NCBI RefSeq assembly: GCF_000710915.1
Contig: NZ_BAUA01000118.1
Span: forward strand, 28,442-92,441
Source: Nocardia brasiliensis IFM 10847
GTDB taxonomy: Bacteria; Actinomycetota; Actinomycetes; Mycobacteriales; Mycobacteriaceae
Direction: 5' to 3'
DNA length: 64,000 nucleotides
The position numbers and the translations under genes are program-made. The notes under the pieces are model-generated. The model had not been told where the DNA came from. It searched no databases and worked only from the letters and a program-made list of their open reading frames with translations. How positions within the stretch are numbered: the first letter of the stretch is position 1; each line of letters begins with the position of its first letter. Below are positions 55,768 to 63,804 of the stretch, one piece after another.

Positions 55768-57287
55768 GCGATGACTCCAAGCAGCTATCGGTCGCCGAGC
55801 TGCTGGCCCGTAACGGGCAGCAGGGCGCGTCGTCGGCCGGCGGCGGCAGGCGCCGCCGCGGCGGCCGGGGCATCTCGGTGGCCGAGCTGACCGGTGACAT
55901 GCCCGCCATCGGCAGCGGCCAGTCGTCGCATGCCGCACCGGACGACGCGGCCGACGAGCCGGTCTACGAGACGCCGTCGTACGAGCCGCCCGCGCCGGAA
56001 CCTGTCTCGTATGCGCCGTCGCCGGAACCGTATTCGCCGATGTCGGGCCCGATCTCGATGTACGACCCGCTCGCCGCGTACGCCCAGCCGGAACCGCAGG
56101 ACGATCCGCCGCCCGGTCGCTCGAATCGGGTGATGCCCGGACGGGAGATGCCGTCGTCGCGGCACACGCCCGCGGCCGATCCGCTCTCGCCGAGCACGCC
56201 GGTCGGGGAGCTGTACGCGCCTTCGCCCAATCCGTATGCGCCCTCGCCCAATCCGTATGCGGTCCCGCCCGCCGAGGAGTCCTCGACGCGGTCCGGTCGC
56301 CGGCGCAGGCATGCCGAGCCGGAAGAAGAGACCACCGAGGTGCGCCCGCCGCTGCGGGATCTCGGCCCGGAGCCGGGTGCCGCGAGCAGCGGGCTGCCGG
56401 ACCTGGCGGGCACGAACGGCAGGCAGCCCCGCAACGGTGCGGGCGGCCGAGCCGCGCGTCGGCGTGCCGCGGAAGCCGACGAACTCGAGGCCGGGCCGTC
56501 GACCGCCGCCTGGAACGGTTTCGCGGCCGAGGCGCCGCCCGAGCCCAGGACCGCCGCGCCGTGGGCGCCGACCCCCGAACCCAAGCCGGAGCTGGAACGA
56601 AGATCCAACCAGCGCAACGGCGAGCGCGCGTTACCCGCCTGGTCGGCGCGAAGACACAAACCCGCCGCGCCGGAACCCGAGGACCTCGGCCCGGAGTCCG
56701 GCGGCTTGCCGACCGCCGCGTGGTCGCTGGCCAGCCAGGACCAGCAGTTGCTCTCCGGCCAGACCGTCGCGGGCGATCTGCTCCGGGACGGGGTCGAGCG
56801 AGCCGAACGCGCGAATGCCGGTCGAGGCAAACGCGGTTCGAAGCGCGATGCCGCGCCGCACGAGGACGAACTCGACATCTACGACGGCAAGACCGATTTC
56901 TACGAGCCGGTCGAGTTGGTCGACGAGGACGACGACGACCTCGACGAGCACGAGGAGCGCGAGCCGGGCCGGGCCGCCGCGCGCCGCCGCTCGTCCCGCG
57001 TCGCGCGCAAGGCCGAGTTCGACGCCAACCGCCGGCAGTGGTTGATCCTGGGCGGACAGAGCACCGGCGCGGCCGTGGCGGGCATGCTGCTGTTCAAGGG
57101 TTTCGAGCGCATGTGGGAGATGCTGCCCTGGGTGGCGCTGGCCCTGGCGATGATCGTGATCCTCGGTCTGGTCGCCCTGGTCCGGATTCTGCGCCGGACC
57201 GATGACGTGCTGAGCACGGTGATCGCGGTGGTCGTCGGCGTCTTCGTCACGCTGGGACCGCTAGCCTTTCTGCTCAGTACGAACTGA
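55764..57287 (+). CDS. Rv0497-like proline-rich membrane protein with VAEL motifs
   Basis: 507 residues from ATG 55764. The N-terminus carries two related motifs, LSVAELLARNGQQG (residues about 7-20) and ISVAELTGDMPAIG (about 34-47), around an Arg/Gly-rich stretch. A long Pro/Glu-rich disordered region follows to about residue 430, including NPYAPSPNPYA repeats. The C-terminal 75 residues hold three hydrophobic segments, including LPWVALALAMIVILGLVALV and VIAVVVGVFVTLGPLAFLLS. Such actinobacterial proteins are membrane-anchored with a disordered cytoplasmic arm; function unknown. Co-translated with ppx and followed 15 bases later by the isomerase-like gene. Confidence 0.88.
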   Translation: MSDDSKQLSVAELLARNGQQGASSAGGGRRRRGGRGISVAELTGDMPAIGSGQSSHAAPDDAADEPVYETPSYEPPAPEPVSYAPSPEPYSPMSGPISMYDPLAAYAQPEPQDDPPPGRSNRVMPGREMPSSRHTPAADPLSPSTPVGELYAPSPNPYAPSPNPYAVPPAEESSTRSGRRRRHAEPEEETTEVRPPLRDLGPEPGAASSGLPDLAGTNGRQPRNGAGGRAARRRAAEADELEAGPSTAAWNGFAAEAPPEPRTAAPWAPTPEPKPELERRSNQRNGERALPAWSARRHKPAAPEPEDLGPESGGLPTAAWSLASQDQQLLSGQTVAGDLLRDGVERAERANAGRGKRGSKRDAAPHEDELDIYDGKTDFYEPVELVDEDDDDLDEHEEREPGRAAARRRSSRVARKAEFDANRRQWLILGGQSTGAAVAGMLLFKGFERMWEMLPWVALALAMIVILGLVALVRILRRTDDVLSTVIAVVVGVFVTLGPLAFLLSTN

Positions 57288-57302
57288 GGCAGGGGAGCGG
57301 CT

Positions 57303-58373
57303 GTGGGCAAGATCGGGCAGGCGAACGAGACCACGGCGCGGCACGCGCCCGATACCGCAGCGCGGCAGGGGGCCGATACCGCAGCGCGGCAGGCGTCCGA
57401 CACTGCTGCGCGGCAGGGGGCCGATATTGCCGGGCAGCATGCGGTCGACGCCGAGACGCGTCCGGCCGCCGTCGCCCCCGGCGAACCGGCCGGCGGTGCG
57501 GATCGACGGCAGATCCTGGTCGGGCTGTCCACGGCGTCGGTCTATCCGCAGAACACCGAGGCCGCCTTCCGGTACGCGGCCGAAATCGGTTACGACGGCG
57601 TCGAATTGATGGTCTGGGCCGAACCCGCCAGTCAGAGCATCGCCACCGTGCAGTCCTATGCGCGCAAGTACGACGTCCCGGTCATCGCGATTCACGCGCC
57701 GTGCCTGTTGATCTCGCAGCGGGTGTGGGGCGCGGACCCGGCCGCCAAGCTCGAACGCAGCGTGCGCACCGCGGAGGCCCTGGGCGCGCGCACCGTGGTG
57801 GTGCACCCGCCGTTCCGCTGGCAGCGCAGGTACGCGGAGAATTTCGCGGATCAGGTGGCCGAGCTCGAGGCCGACAGCGAGGTCGTCGTCGCGGTGGAGA
57901 ACATGTTTCCAATGCGCGCCGACACCCTGTTCGGGCGCGGAGCGCGGTCGGTGAAGCGCTTGGAGCGTCGCGGCGGCCCCGGCATCGGGCTCACCGCGTT
58001 CAGCCCGTCCTACGATCCGACCGATACCGGTTTCGCGCACTACACCCTGGATCTCTCGCACACCGCGACGGCGGGCGCGGACCCGTTGGCGCTGGCCGCC
58101 CGGATGGGGCCGGGTCTGGCGCATCTGCATCTCGCCGACGGTCGCGGTGCCGCGCACGACGAGCACCTGATCCCCGGTGAGGGCACCCAGCCGTGCGTCG
58201 AGCTGTGCGAGACGCTGGTCCGCACCGGTTTCACGGGGCAGGCGGTGGCGGAGATCAATACCCAGAACGCGCGCACCACGCAGGCTCGCGCGGCGATGTT
58301 GCATCGCACGCTCGCGTTCGCGCGCTTGCATCTCAACGGCGTGACCGCGCCGACACCCGCAATTCACCCCTGA
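57303..58373 (+). CDS. Sugar phosphate isomerase/epimerase-like TIM barrel (Rv0498-like)
   Basis: 356 residues from GTG 57303. The catalytic domain starts near residue 62 (RRQILVGLSTASVYPQNTEA) and is a xylose-isomerase-like barrel: IGYDGVELMVWAEPASQSIA, VIAIHAPCLLISQRVWG, ARTVVVHPPFRWQRRYAENF, VVAVENMFPMRADTLF, HYTLDLSHTATAGADPLAL, LAHLHLADGRG and QAVAEINTQNARTTQA. Metal-site Glu, His and Asp residues fall at barrel-strand ends. The first 55 residues are an extra low-complexity segment made of an eight-residue repeat; a later start cannot be excluded (no ATG or GTG until the barrel is well under way). Substrate unknown. Confidence 0.85.
   Translation: MGKIGQANETTARHAPDTAARQGADTAARQASDTAARQGADIAGQHAVDAETRPAAVAPGEPAGGADRRQILVGLSTASVYPQNTEAAFRYAAEIGYDGVELMVWAEPASQSIATVQSYARKYDVPVIAIHAPCLLISQRVWGADPAAKLERSVRTAEALGARTVVVHPPFRWQRRYAENFADQVAELEADSEVVVAVENMFPMRADTLFGRGARSVKRLERRGGPGIGLTAFSPSYDPTDTGFAHYTLDLSHTATAGADPLALAARMGPGLAHLHLADGRGAAHDEHLIPGEGTQPCVELCETLVRTGFTGQAVAEINTQNARTTQARAAMLHRTLAFARLHLNGVTAPTPAIHP
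57327..57440 (+). repeat. 24-bp tandem repeat in the isomerase N-terminus
   Basis: About 4.75 units of 24 bases encoding ETTARHAP, DTAARQGA, DTAARQAS, DTAARQGA and DIAGQH. The middle three DNA units differ at only a few positions (GATACCGCAGCGCGGCAG core), so they expanded recently. In-frame, length-neutral in steps of eight residues. Confidence 0.85.
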
Positions 58374-58640
58374 ATCCTTGCGCCGCAACATAAGTGGACT
58401 GTGCGGCTACGAAATAATCTGTACCCCAACAAAATAGGTGCGGTAATTCCGTGCATCGATTCGTTTCCGCGCACCCGAAATCGTCGGGGACGGCGTGGGC
58501 CGAATCCAATCGGGCACGGCAGTGTGATGTATGCGACCGAGGGTGGACGGGAAGCCCGAGCGGGTTCGTTCTACGCTGTATGAATGTCGCGGAACGGTAA
58601 CCCTGCCCGCCGACGCGGTGAGTCGACGACAGGAGTGACG

Positions 58641-59525
58641 ATGACGGCCGACCTGGATCTCACGCAGGCCACGGCGACCGACGCCCCGTTCGGTCGGGTG
58701 CTGGCGCTGACCGAACTGCTCTCGACGACCCCCGACACCGGTCGCTACCTCGGCTTGATCGACAAGGTCTGGACGATCGGCAAGAAGGTGCACGGCGGCA
58801 CCATGGTCGCGGCCAGCGCCGCGGCAGGCCTGAAGTGGCTGCGCGCTGCCGACCCGGCGCTGGCCGATATGGCGCCGGTCGCCGCCAGCTCGGACTTCCT
58901 CGGCGCGCCCGAGCCGGGCGAGGTCGAATACGAGGTGCATATCCGCAAGATCGGCCGGCAGATCTGCCTCGCCGACACCAACCTGATGCAGCACGGGCGG
59001 ACTCTGGTGCGTACCGCGCTGACGTTCAGCCGCCTGGACGACGCCGAACCGCGCTACGCCCGCGAGCACGACGACATGCCGGTCGAACCGCCCGCCGACG
59101 CCATCGGCTACGGGCCGGACTCGCCGATGAGCAGTGTCGTGCACGTCGGCCAGGGCGCCGAGCTGTTCATCGATCGGGACTGGGCCCGCTTCCTCGAAGG
59201 TCAGCAGGGCGAGCCGCGGCTGCGGCTGTGGCTGCGCCCGCGTCCGGGTGACGAGCAGAACACCGAGACCGCCATGTTCATGGCGATGATGGGCGCGGAC
59301 ATGAGTCCGCCGGTGCCGGTGAACCTCGGTCATTTCGGCTGGGCGCCGACCGTGCAGATGGCCACCTACCTGCGGCGCAAGCCGGCCGCGGGCTGGCTGC
59401 GCATCATCGCGACCACGCACGAGGTGGGTGAGCGCATGTTCGACGAGGACCAGTTGGTGCTCGACTCGACCGGCGCCGTCGTAGCGCAGAGCAGGCAGCT
59501 GGCGCTCATCCCGCAACAGCGCTGA
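58641..59525 (+). CDS. Hotdog-fold acyl-CoA thioesterase-like protein (Rv0499-like)
   Basis: 294 residues from ATG 58641, five bases after AGGAG; an upstream in-frame start at 58584 adds a basic stretch. Double-hotdog layout: DKVWTIGKKVHGGTMVAASA (first active-site region with HGG), VAASSDFLGAPEPGEVEYEV, IRKIGRQICLADTNLMQHGR, then in the second half VNLGHFGWAPTVQMATYLRR and GWLRIIATTHEVGERMFDED. It fits the TesB-like 4HBT_3 family. It would hydrolyse an acyl-CoA or bind acyl chains. It lies before proC as Rv0499 does. The 267-base gap before it is AT-richer than average and has no gene. Confidence 0.82.
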   Translation: MTADLDLTQATATDAPFGRVLALTELLSTTPDTGRYLGLIDKVWTIGKKVHGGTMVAASAAAGLKWLRAADPALADMAPVAASSDFLGAPEPGEVEYEVHIRKIGRQICLADTNLMQHGRTLVRTALTFSRLDDAEPRYAREHDDMPVEPPADAIGYGPDSPMSSVVHVGQGAELFIDRDWARFLEGQQGEPRLRLWLRPRPGDEQNTETAMFMAMMGADMSPPVPVNLGHFGWAPTVQMATYLRRKPAAGWLRIIATTHEVGERMFDEDQLVLDSTGAVVAQSRQLALIPQQR

Positions 59526-59552
59526 GTTCGCCCTCGCATAGCCTTGACTCCC

Positions 59553-60428
59553 ATGACGAGAATTGCGGTTATCGGTGGCGGACGCATCGGGGAGGCGCTG
59601 ATCGCGGGCTTACTCGAGTCGGGACGGCTGGCGAAGGACCTGGTTGTCGTCGAGCCGGTGACCGAGCGGGCCGCGCAGATCGCCGAGCAGTTCTCGGTAC
59701 GGGTGACCGATTCCGTCGCCGACGCCGCGGTCGGCGCGGACCTGTTGGTCGTCGCGGTGAAACCCGCCGATGTGGACGCCGTGATGACCGCGCTCGGCAA
59801 GGCCGCCCTCAGCGACAACGCCAGCGTGGGCAACGATCGGGACCAGATTCTGGTGTCGCTGGCGGCCGGTGTGCCGACCGCGCGCCTGGAGGCGAAGCTG
59901 CCCGCCGGTTTCCCGGTGGTCCGGGTGATGCCGAACACGCCGATGCTGGTCGGTCAGGGCATGAGCGTCATCGCGCCGGGCCGGTACGCCCGGGCCCAGC
60001 AGCTGGAACTGGTGACCGACGTGCTCGGCGCGGTCGGCAAGGTGGTGACCGTCGCGGAGTCCCAGATGGACGCGGTCACCGCGGTGTCCGGGTCGGGTCC
60101 CGCCTACTTCTTCCTGATCGTCGAGGCCATGGTGGACGCGGGCGTCGGCCTCGGACTGACTCGCGAGGTGGCCACGGAACTGGTGGTGCAGACCATGATC
60201 GGTTCGGCGGCGCTGCTGCAGGAGTCCGAGCAGAGTGCGGCCGAGTTGCGGGCCGCGGTCACCTCGCCGGCGGGCACCACCGCGGCCGCGGTCCGTGAGC
60301 TGGAGCGCGGCGGCGTCCGTTCGGCGTTCCTGGAGGCGTTGCACGCCGCCAAACAGCGCTCCGCCGAGCAAGGCGGCGTGAGCGACGGTCCGACCGGCGT
60401 CGGGACCGGAGTCGGCGCCGGAGCGTGA
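59553..60428 (+). CDS. proC: Pyrroline-5-carboxylate reductase
   Basis: 291 residues from ATG 59553 (MTRIAVIGGGRIGEALIAGL); a TTG nine bases earlier is less likely. The NADPH fold has GGGRIGEAL, VVAVKPADVDAVM, QILVSLAAGVPTARLEAKL and VVRVMPNTPMLVGQGMSVIA. The C-terminal dimer domain has the P5CR signature VTAVSGSGPAYFFLIVEAMV, then GLTREVATELVVQTMIGSAA and VTSPAGTTAAAVRELERGGV. It makes proline from pyrroline-5-carboxylate. The last 25 residues are a Gly-rich tail. Order with the BldC-like, bS22 and Rv0501/Rv0502 genes matches M. tuberculosis Rv0500-Rv0502. Confidence 0.96.
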   Translation: MTRIAVIGGGRIGEALIAGLLESGRLAKDLVVVEPVTERAAQIAEQFSVRVTDSVADAAVGADLLVVAVKPADVDAVMTALGKAALSDNASVGNDRDQILVSLAAGVPTARLEAKLPAGFPVVRVMPNTPMLVGQGMSVIAPGRYARAQQLELVTDVLGAVGKVVTVAESQMDAVTAVSGSGPAYFFLIVEAMVDAGVGLGLTREVATELVVQTMIGSAALLQESEQSAAELRAAVTSPAGTTAAAVRELERGGVRSAFLEALHAAKQRSAEQGGVSDGPTGVGTGVGAGA

Positions 60429-60706
60429 GCCGGGGCGCCCTCGGCGCGCGACACGACGAGAGGCCGGACTCGCCGTGAGTTTGCTCCCACCGGGATCCGG
60501 ACCGACGGGGCAAATCGGGCCCAGACGGCGGCGAGGCGAACATCGCACATCCACGGGATGACCGGTCGGATTCCGATCGGAAAAGCTTATTTCTCACTCC
60601 CGTCGCAGTAACACCACTGGTCCCGCTAAGCTTCAAGGAGCACGTGCGTGTCTGTTCCGCCGGTGGGGAAGCCGGCGGCGCGGACGTGCCGGAGGTCAAT
60701 GGTGCA

Positions 60707-61009
60707 ATGATGTCTTCGAACAAGATGTCTGCAAGTAGCTCAGGGAGTTCGAGTGGCTCCGGTCCCTCGGGCAGCCGGAGCGGTTCCCGGGCACCGAGTG
60801 GTCCGGGTGCGCAGGGTCAACCCATGCTCGGCGGCACTCAATTTCTCACGGTCGCCGAGGTGGCGAGCCTGATGCGAGTGTCCAAGATGACGGTGTACCG
60901 GCTGGTGCATTCCGGTGAGCTGCCCGCGGTGCGGGTGGGTCGGTCGTTCCGGGTGCATGCCAAGGCGGTGCACGACTATCTGGAAACGTCTTACTTCGAC
61001 GCGGGCTGA
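60707..61009 (+). CDS. BldC/excisionase-like helix-turn-helix protein (Rv0500A-like)
   Basis: 100 residues from ATG 60707 (or 60710), 12 bases after GGAGG. The first 40 residues are Ser/Gly-rich (SASSSGSSSGSGPSGSR), an unusual low-complexity arm. The rest is a MerR-type winged helix: GTQFLTVAEVASLMRVSKMT, VYRLVHSGELPAVRVGRSFR, then VHAKAVHDYLETSYFDAG. The same core is almost invariant in mycobacterial Rv0500A and streptomycete BldC relatives, which bind direct repeats cooperatively. Alternative starts could shorten the Ser/Gly arm. Probably a global or developmental DNA-binding protein. Confidence 0.9.
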   Translation: MMSSNKMSASSSGSSSGSGPSGSRSGSRAPSGPGAQGQPMLGGTQFLTVAEVASLMRVSKMTVYRLVHSGELPAVRVGRSFRVHAKAVHDYLETSYFDAG

Positions 61010-61264
61010 GACGGCTGCGGTCACACCGACGCAGGCGGTCGCCGGAGGCGTTCCGGCGGCGAGCGATCAGGCGGTTTCGAAGGTCGTCGGACGTGCCGGT
61101 ACGATAGATCCTCGGTTCGTGTTCGCCCGCCGGTGGCACCGCTTCGGGGTGCCCCGAGGTATCCGGCGGCGCGGGCACTGGGCGTGAGGCTTGCCGAGCG
61201 ACCGGTCAGTTGGCGCACGTGAGTAGCGTGCGCGCCGAGTAGAGAGAACGCGAGGAACAACCCT

Positions 61265-61366
61265 ATGGGTTCTGTGATCAAGAAGCGCCGCAAGCGCATG
61301 TCGAAGAAGAAGCACCGCAAGCTGCTTCGCCGCACACGTGTGCAGCGGCGCAAACTCGGCAAGTAA
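61265..61366 (+). CDS. Ribosomal protein bS22 (33 residues)
   Basis: ATG 61265 to TAA 61366 encodes a 33-residue, extremely basic peptide beginning [19 protein letters not shown] and ending [14 protein letters not shown] lies nine bases before the start. It matches the AURKAIP1/COX24-domain protein annotated Rv0500B in M. tuberculosis, shown by ribosome structures to be bS22 at the decoding-centre side of the 30S subunit. It has its own promoter gap (255 bases) and terminator. Too short for ordinary gene callers, so it is often missed. Confidence 0.95.
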
Positions 61367-61421
61367 GCCCGGCGTAGCGACTGCTTGCAGGTCGCTCGAA
61401 ACGATCTGCGCGTCAACTGCG

Positions 61422-61450
61422 AGGCCCGTCACCGAAGCGGTGGCGGGCCT
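61422..61450 (+). terminator. Terminator after bS22
   Basis: Stem AGGCCCGTCACC with GGTGGCGGGCCT (one T-G pair) and a 5-base loop, then TTCGGTATTTCGG. It lies 55 bases after the bS22 stop, indicating a short monocistronic mRNA. Confidence 0.8.
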
Positions 61451-61571
61451 TTCGGTATTTCGGTGATTGAAGTCATCGTTAGATCCAGGTAAATCCCATC
61501 GGAACGCACAGACGCAGCGGCTACGCTAGGAGCGGGGCAAACGAAGTGGGGGCTTGTCAAGGTGGGATGCG

Positions 61572-62651
61572 GTGCCGGCTGGTTCTGACGTTCGGGACGG
61601 ACACACACCGAAGGTGGTGTTGGTAACCGGTGCGAGCCGCTTTTTCGGCGGCAACGTGGTCGCTCGTCTCGCGCAGGATCCCGGTATCGAACGCATTCTC
61701 GCCGTCGACACCATGACCCCCAGCCGGGAATTGCAGCGCCGGATGGGCCGCGCCGAGTTCGTCCGCGCGGATATCCGAAATCCATTGATCCGCAAGGTCG
61801 TCGACGGCAGCGCCGTGGATACCGTGGTGCACACCGCGGTGCTGGCCAAGCCGCCCGCCGGCGCGTCGCGTGCGGTGATGAAGGACCTCAACGTGCTCGG
61901 CGCCATGCAGCTGCTCGCGGTGTGCCAGAAGGCGCCGACGATGCGCCGGGTGGTGGTGCGCTCCTCGTCCGCGGTGTACGGCTGCAGCGCGAAGGACCCC
62001 GCGAAATTCGCGGAGGAAATGAGCGCGCGCACGCCGCCGAGCGGTGGCTTCGCCCGCGACATGATCGAAATCGAAGGGTATGTGCGCGGATTGGCCCGGC
62101 GCCGGCCCGATATCGCGACGACAATTCTGCGTTTAGCACCGATCGTCGGTCCGCGACTGGCCGGGCGCGGTACGCAATATCTGCGGTCCCCCCTCACGCC
62201 GACCGTGTTCGGCCGCGACGCCAGGATGCAACTGCTGCACGAGGAGGACGCGGTCGCCGCCCTGGCGCACGCAGCGCTCGCCGGGCGCGGCGGCACCGTC
62301 AACGTGGCCGGTGACGGCGCGCTGGCGCTGTCGCAGGCGGTGCGGCGGGCCGGGCGGATCGAGTTCCCGGTGCCGTTCGCGCTGTTCCGCAGCGCGGGGC
62401 GGATTCTGATGGGGCCGGTGATGCGCGAATTCTCCGGCGAGCAGCTCGACTATTTCCATTTCGGTTGCGGCCTGGACACCACCCGGATGCGGGCCGAACT
62501 CGGTTTCGTGCCGCGCTGGACGACGGTGCAGGCTTTCGACGACTTCATCGGGGGCGCAGCGTCGCGACCCGTCATCGACCCCAAATGGATCGATGCCGCA
62601 GAATCCAAACTGCTCGGCCTGCTCGGGGCCGGTACGGGAGCACAGCAATGA
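61572..62651 (+). CDS. NAD-dependent epimerase/dehydratase (Rv0501, galE2-like)
   Basis: 359 residues from GTG 61572, about ten bases after AAGG; TTG 61554 is an in-frame alternative. Extended SDR fold: KVVLVTGASRFFGGNVVARL (the usual GxxGxxG is altered to GASRFFGG), ILAVDTMTPSRELQRRMG, DTVVHTAVLAKPP, RVVVRSSSAVYGCSAKDPAK and LRLAPIVGPRLAGRGTQYLR. The YxxxK catalytic pair is not in the standard place (GFARDMIEIEGY), as in its mycobacterial homologue, so true UDP-galactose epimerase activity is doubtful. It is co-translated with the acyltransferase gene (ATGA). Confidence 0.88.
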   Translation: MPAGSDVRDGHTPKVVLVTGASRFFGGNVVARLAQDPGIERILAVDTMTPSRELQRRMGRAEFVRADIRNPLIRKVVDGSAVDTVVHTAVLAKPPAGASRAVMKDLNVLGAMQLLAVCQKAPTMRRVVVRSSSAVYGCSAKDPAKFAEEMSARTPPSGGFARDMIEIEGYVRGLARRRPDIATTILRLAPIVGPRLAGRGTQYLRSPLTPTVFGRDARMQLLHEEDAVAALAHAALAGRGGTVNVAGDGALALSQAVRRAGRIEFPVPFALFRSAGRILMGPVMREFSGEQLDYFHFGCGLDTTRMRAELGFVPRWTTVQAFDDFIGGAASRPVIDPKWIDAAESKLLGLLGAGTGAQQ

Positions 62652-63673
62652 ACGACGTAGCGAAAGTCATCCAACTCCACGACATACAGGTCGAGGCCAG
62701 GCCCCGCCCGCCTGCCCGCCGCTGGCCCGAGCACCCGCAGGGCGAGGCACCCGGCCAGGTGACGTCGCTGACCGAGCGGCTCGCCGCCGCCGAACCGCCT
62801 GCCCCGCAGTCCCTCTCGGATCTGGTGCGGGGCGCGATCGGTAAGCAGATCGGCAAGACCGCGGAGTTCGCCCGGCGCCGGCTCACCGGCGACTACCAGG
62901 TGGACGAGTTCGGTTTCGACGAGCACCTGCTGGAGTCGGTGTTGCTGCCCGCGCTGCGCCCGATGTCGGAGCTGTGGTTCCGGGCCGAGGTGAGCGGTAT
63001 GGCGAATATCCCGGAGGTGGGTGGCGCGCTGATCGTGGCCAACCACGCCGGCACCGTGCCGCTGGACGGGCTGATGCTGCAGCTGGCGATCCACGATCGG
63101 CATCCGAAGCAGCGGGCGCTGCGGTTGCTGGCCGCCGACCTGATCTTCGAGACGCCGGTGCTCGGCTCGCTGGCCAGGAAGGCCGGGCACACGCTGGCCT
63201 GCCGGGAAGACGCCGAAAGGCTGCTCCGCGCAGGTGAATTGACCGGCGTCTTCCCCGAGGGCTTCAAAGGCGTCGGCAAGCAGTACGCCGATCGCTACAA
63301 GCTGCAGCGGTTCGGCCGCGGTGGTTTCGTGGCCGCGGCGGTGCGCACCGGCGTGCCGATCATCCCGTGCTCCATCGTGGGCTCCGAGGAGATCTACCCG
63401 AAGCTGGCCGACATCAAGCCGCTGGCCCGGTTGCTCGGTTTGCCGTATTTCCCGGTGACGCCGCTGTTTCCGCATCTCGGCCCGCTCGGCGCGCTACCGC
63501 TGCCGTCGAAGTGGTACATCGAATTCGGTACACCCATCCCGACCACCGGCTACGACCCGGAGGCGGCCGACGACCCGATGACCATGTTCGAGGTCACCGA
63601 CCAGGTGCGCGAGACCATCCAGTCGACGCTGTACAAACTGCTCACCAAGCGCCGCAACCCGTTTACGGGGTAG
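62648..63673 (+). CDS. PlsC-like acyltransferase (Rv0502-like)
   Basis: 341 residues from ATG 62648. After a polar N-terminal 70 residues, the acyltransferase domain shows LIVANHAGTVPLDGLMLQLA, in which His and Asp are separated by six residues rather than the usual four (HX6D). Then ALRLLAADLIFETPVLGSLA, LLRAGELTGVFPEGFKGVGK (the FPEG motif) and IIPCSIVGSEEIYPKLADIK. It probably moves an acyl chain to a lysophospholipid or other glycerol lipid at the membrane. Overlap with the upstream epimerase-like gene suggests a joint envelope-lipid role. It ends at the inverted-repeat terminator. Confidence 0.9.
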   Translation: MNDVAKVIQLHDIQVEARPRPPARRWPEHPQGEAPGQVTSLTERLAAAEPPAPQSLSDLVRGAIGKQIGKTAEFARRRLTGDYQVDEFGFDEHLLESVLLPALRPMSELWFRAEVSGMANIPEVGGALIVANHAGTVPLDGLMLQLAIHDRHPKQRALRLLAADLIFETPVLGSLARKAGHTLACREDAERLLRAGELTGVFPEGFKGVGKQYADRYKLQRFGRGGFVAAAVRTGVPIIPCSIVGSEEIYPKLADIKPLARLLGLPYFPVTPLFPHLGPLGALPLPSKWYIEFGTPIPTTGYDPEAADDPMTMFEVTDQVRETIQSTLYKLLTKRRNPFTG

Positions 63674-63710
63674 CGGCGGGCGCCGGGTGCGCCGCGCGCC
63701 GCCCGTCGTC

Positions 63711-63773
63711 CCGGCGAACGCCGGGCACCAGTCGGTAAACCCCTCGGCCGCACTGGTTTCCGGCGTTCGCCGG
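63711..63773. terminator. Nested inverted repeat between convergent genes
   Basis: Fourteen-base arms CCGGCGAACGCCGG and CCGGCGTTCGCCGG, with inner ACCAGT/ACTGGT pairing and a 19-base centre. Each outer arm is also nearly self-palindromic, so several folds are possible. It separates the acyltransferase gene (ends 63673) from the HAD gene (ends 63805). Confidence 0.7.
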
Positions 63774-63804
63774 ACCCGAGGGTGCGGGGCTCGCGGGTGC
63801 CTGC

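Noticed and set aside
58401..58583. A 60-residue frame in the gap before the thioesterase-like gene
   Set aside because: No ribosome site, mixed composition, AT-richer promoter-like DNA; treated as intergenic.
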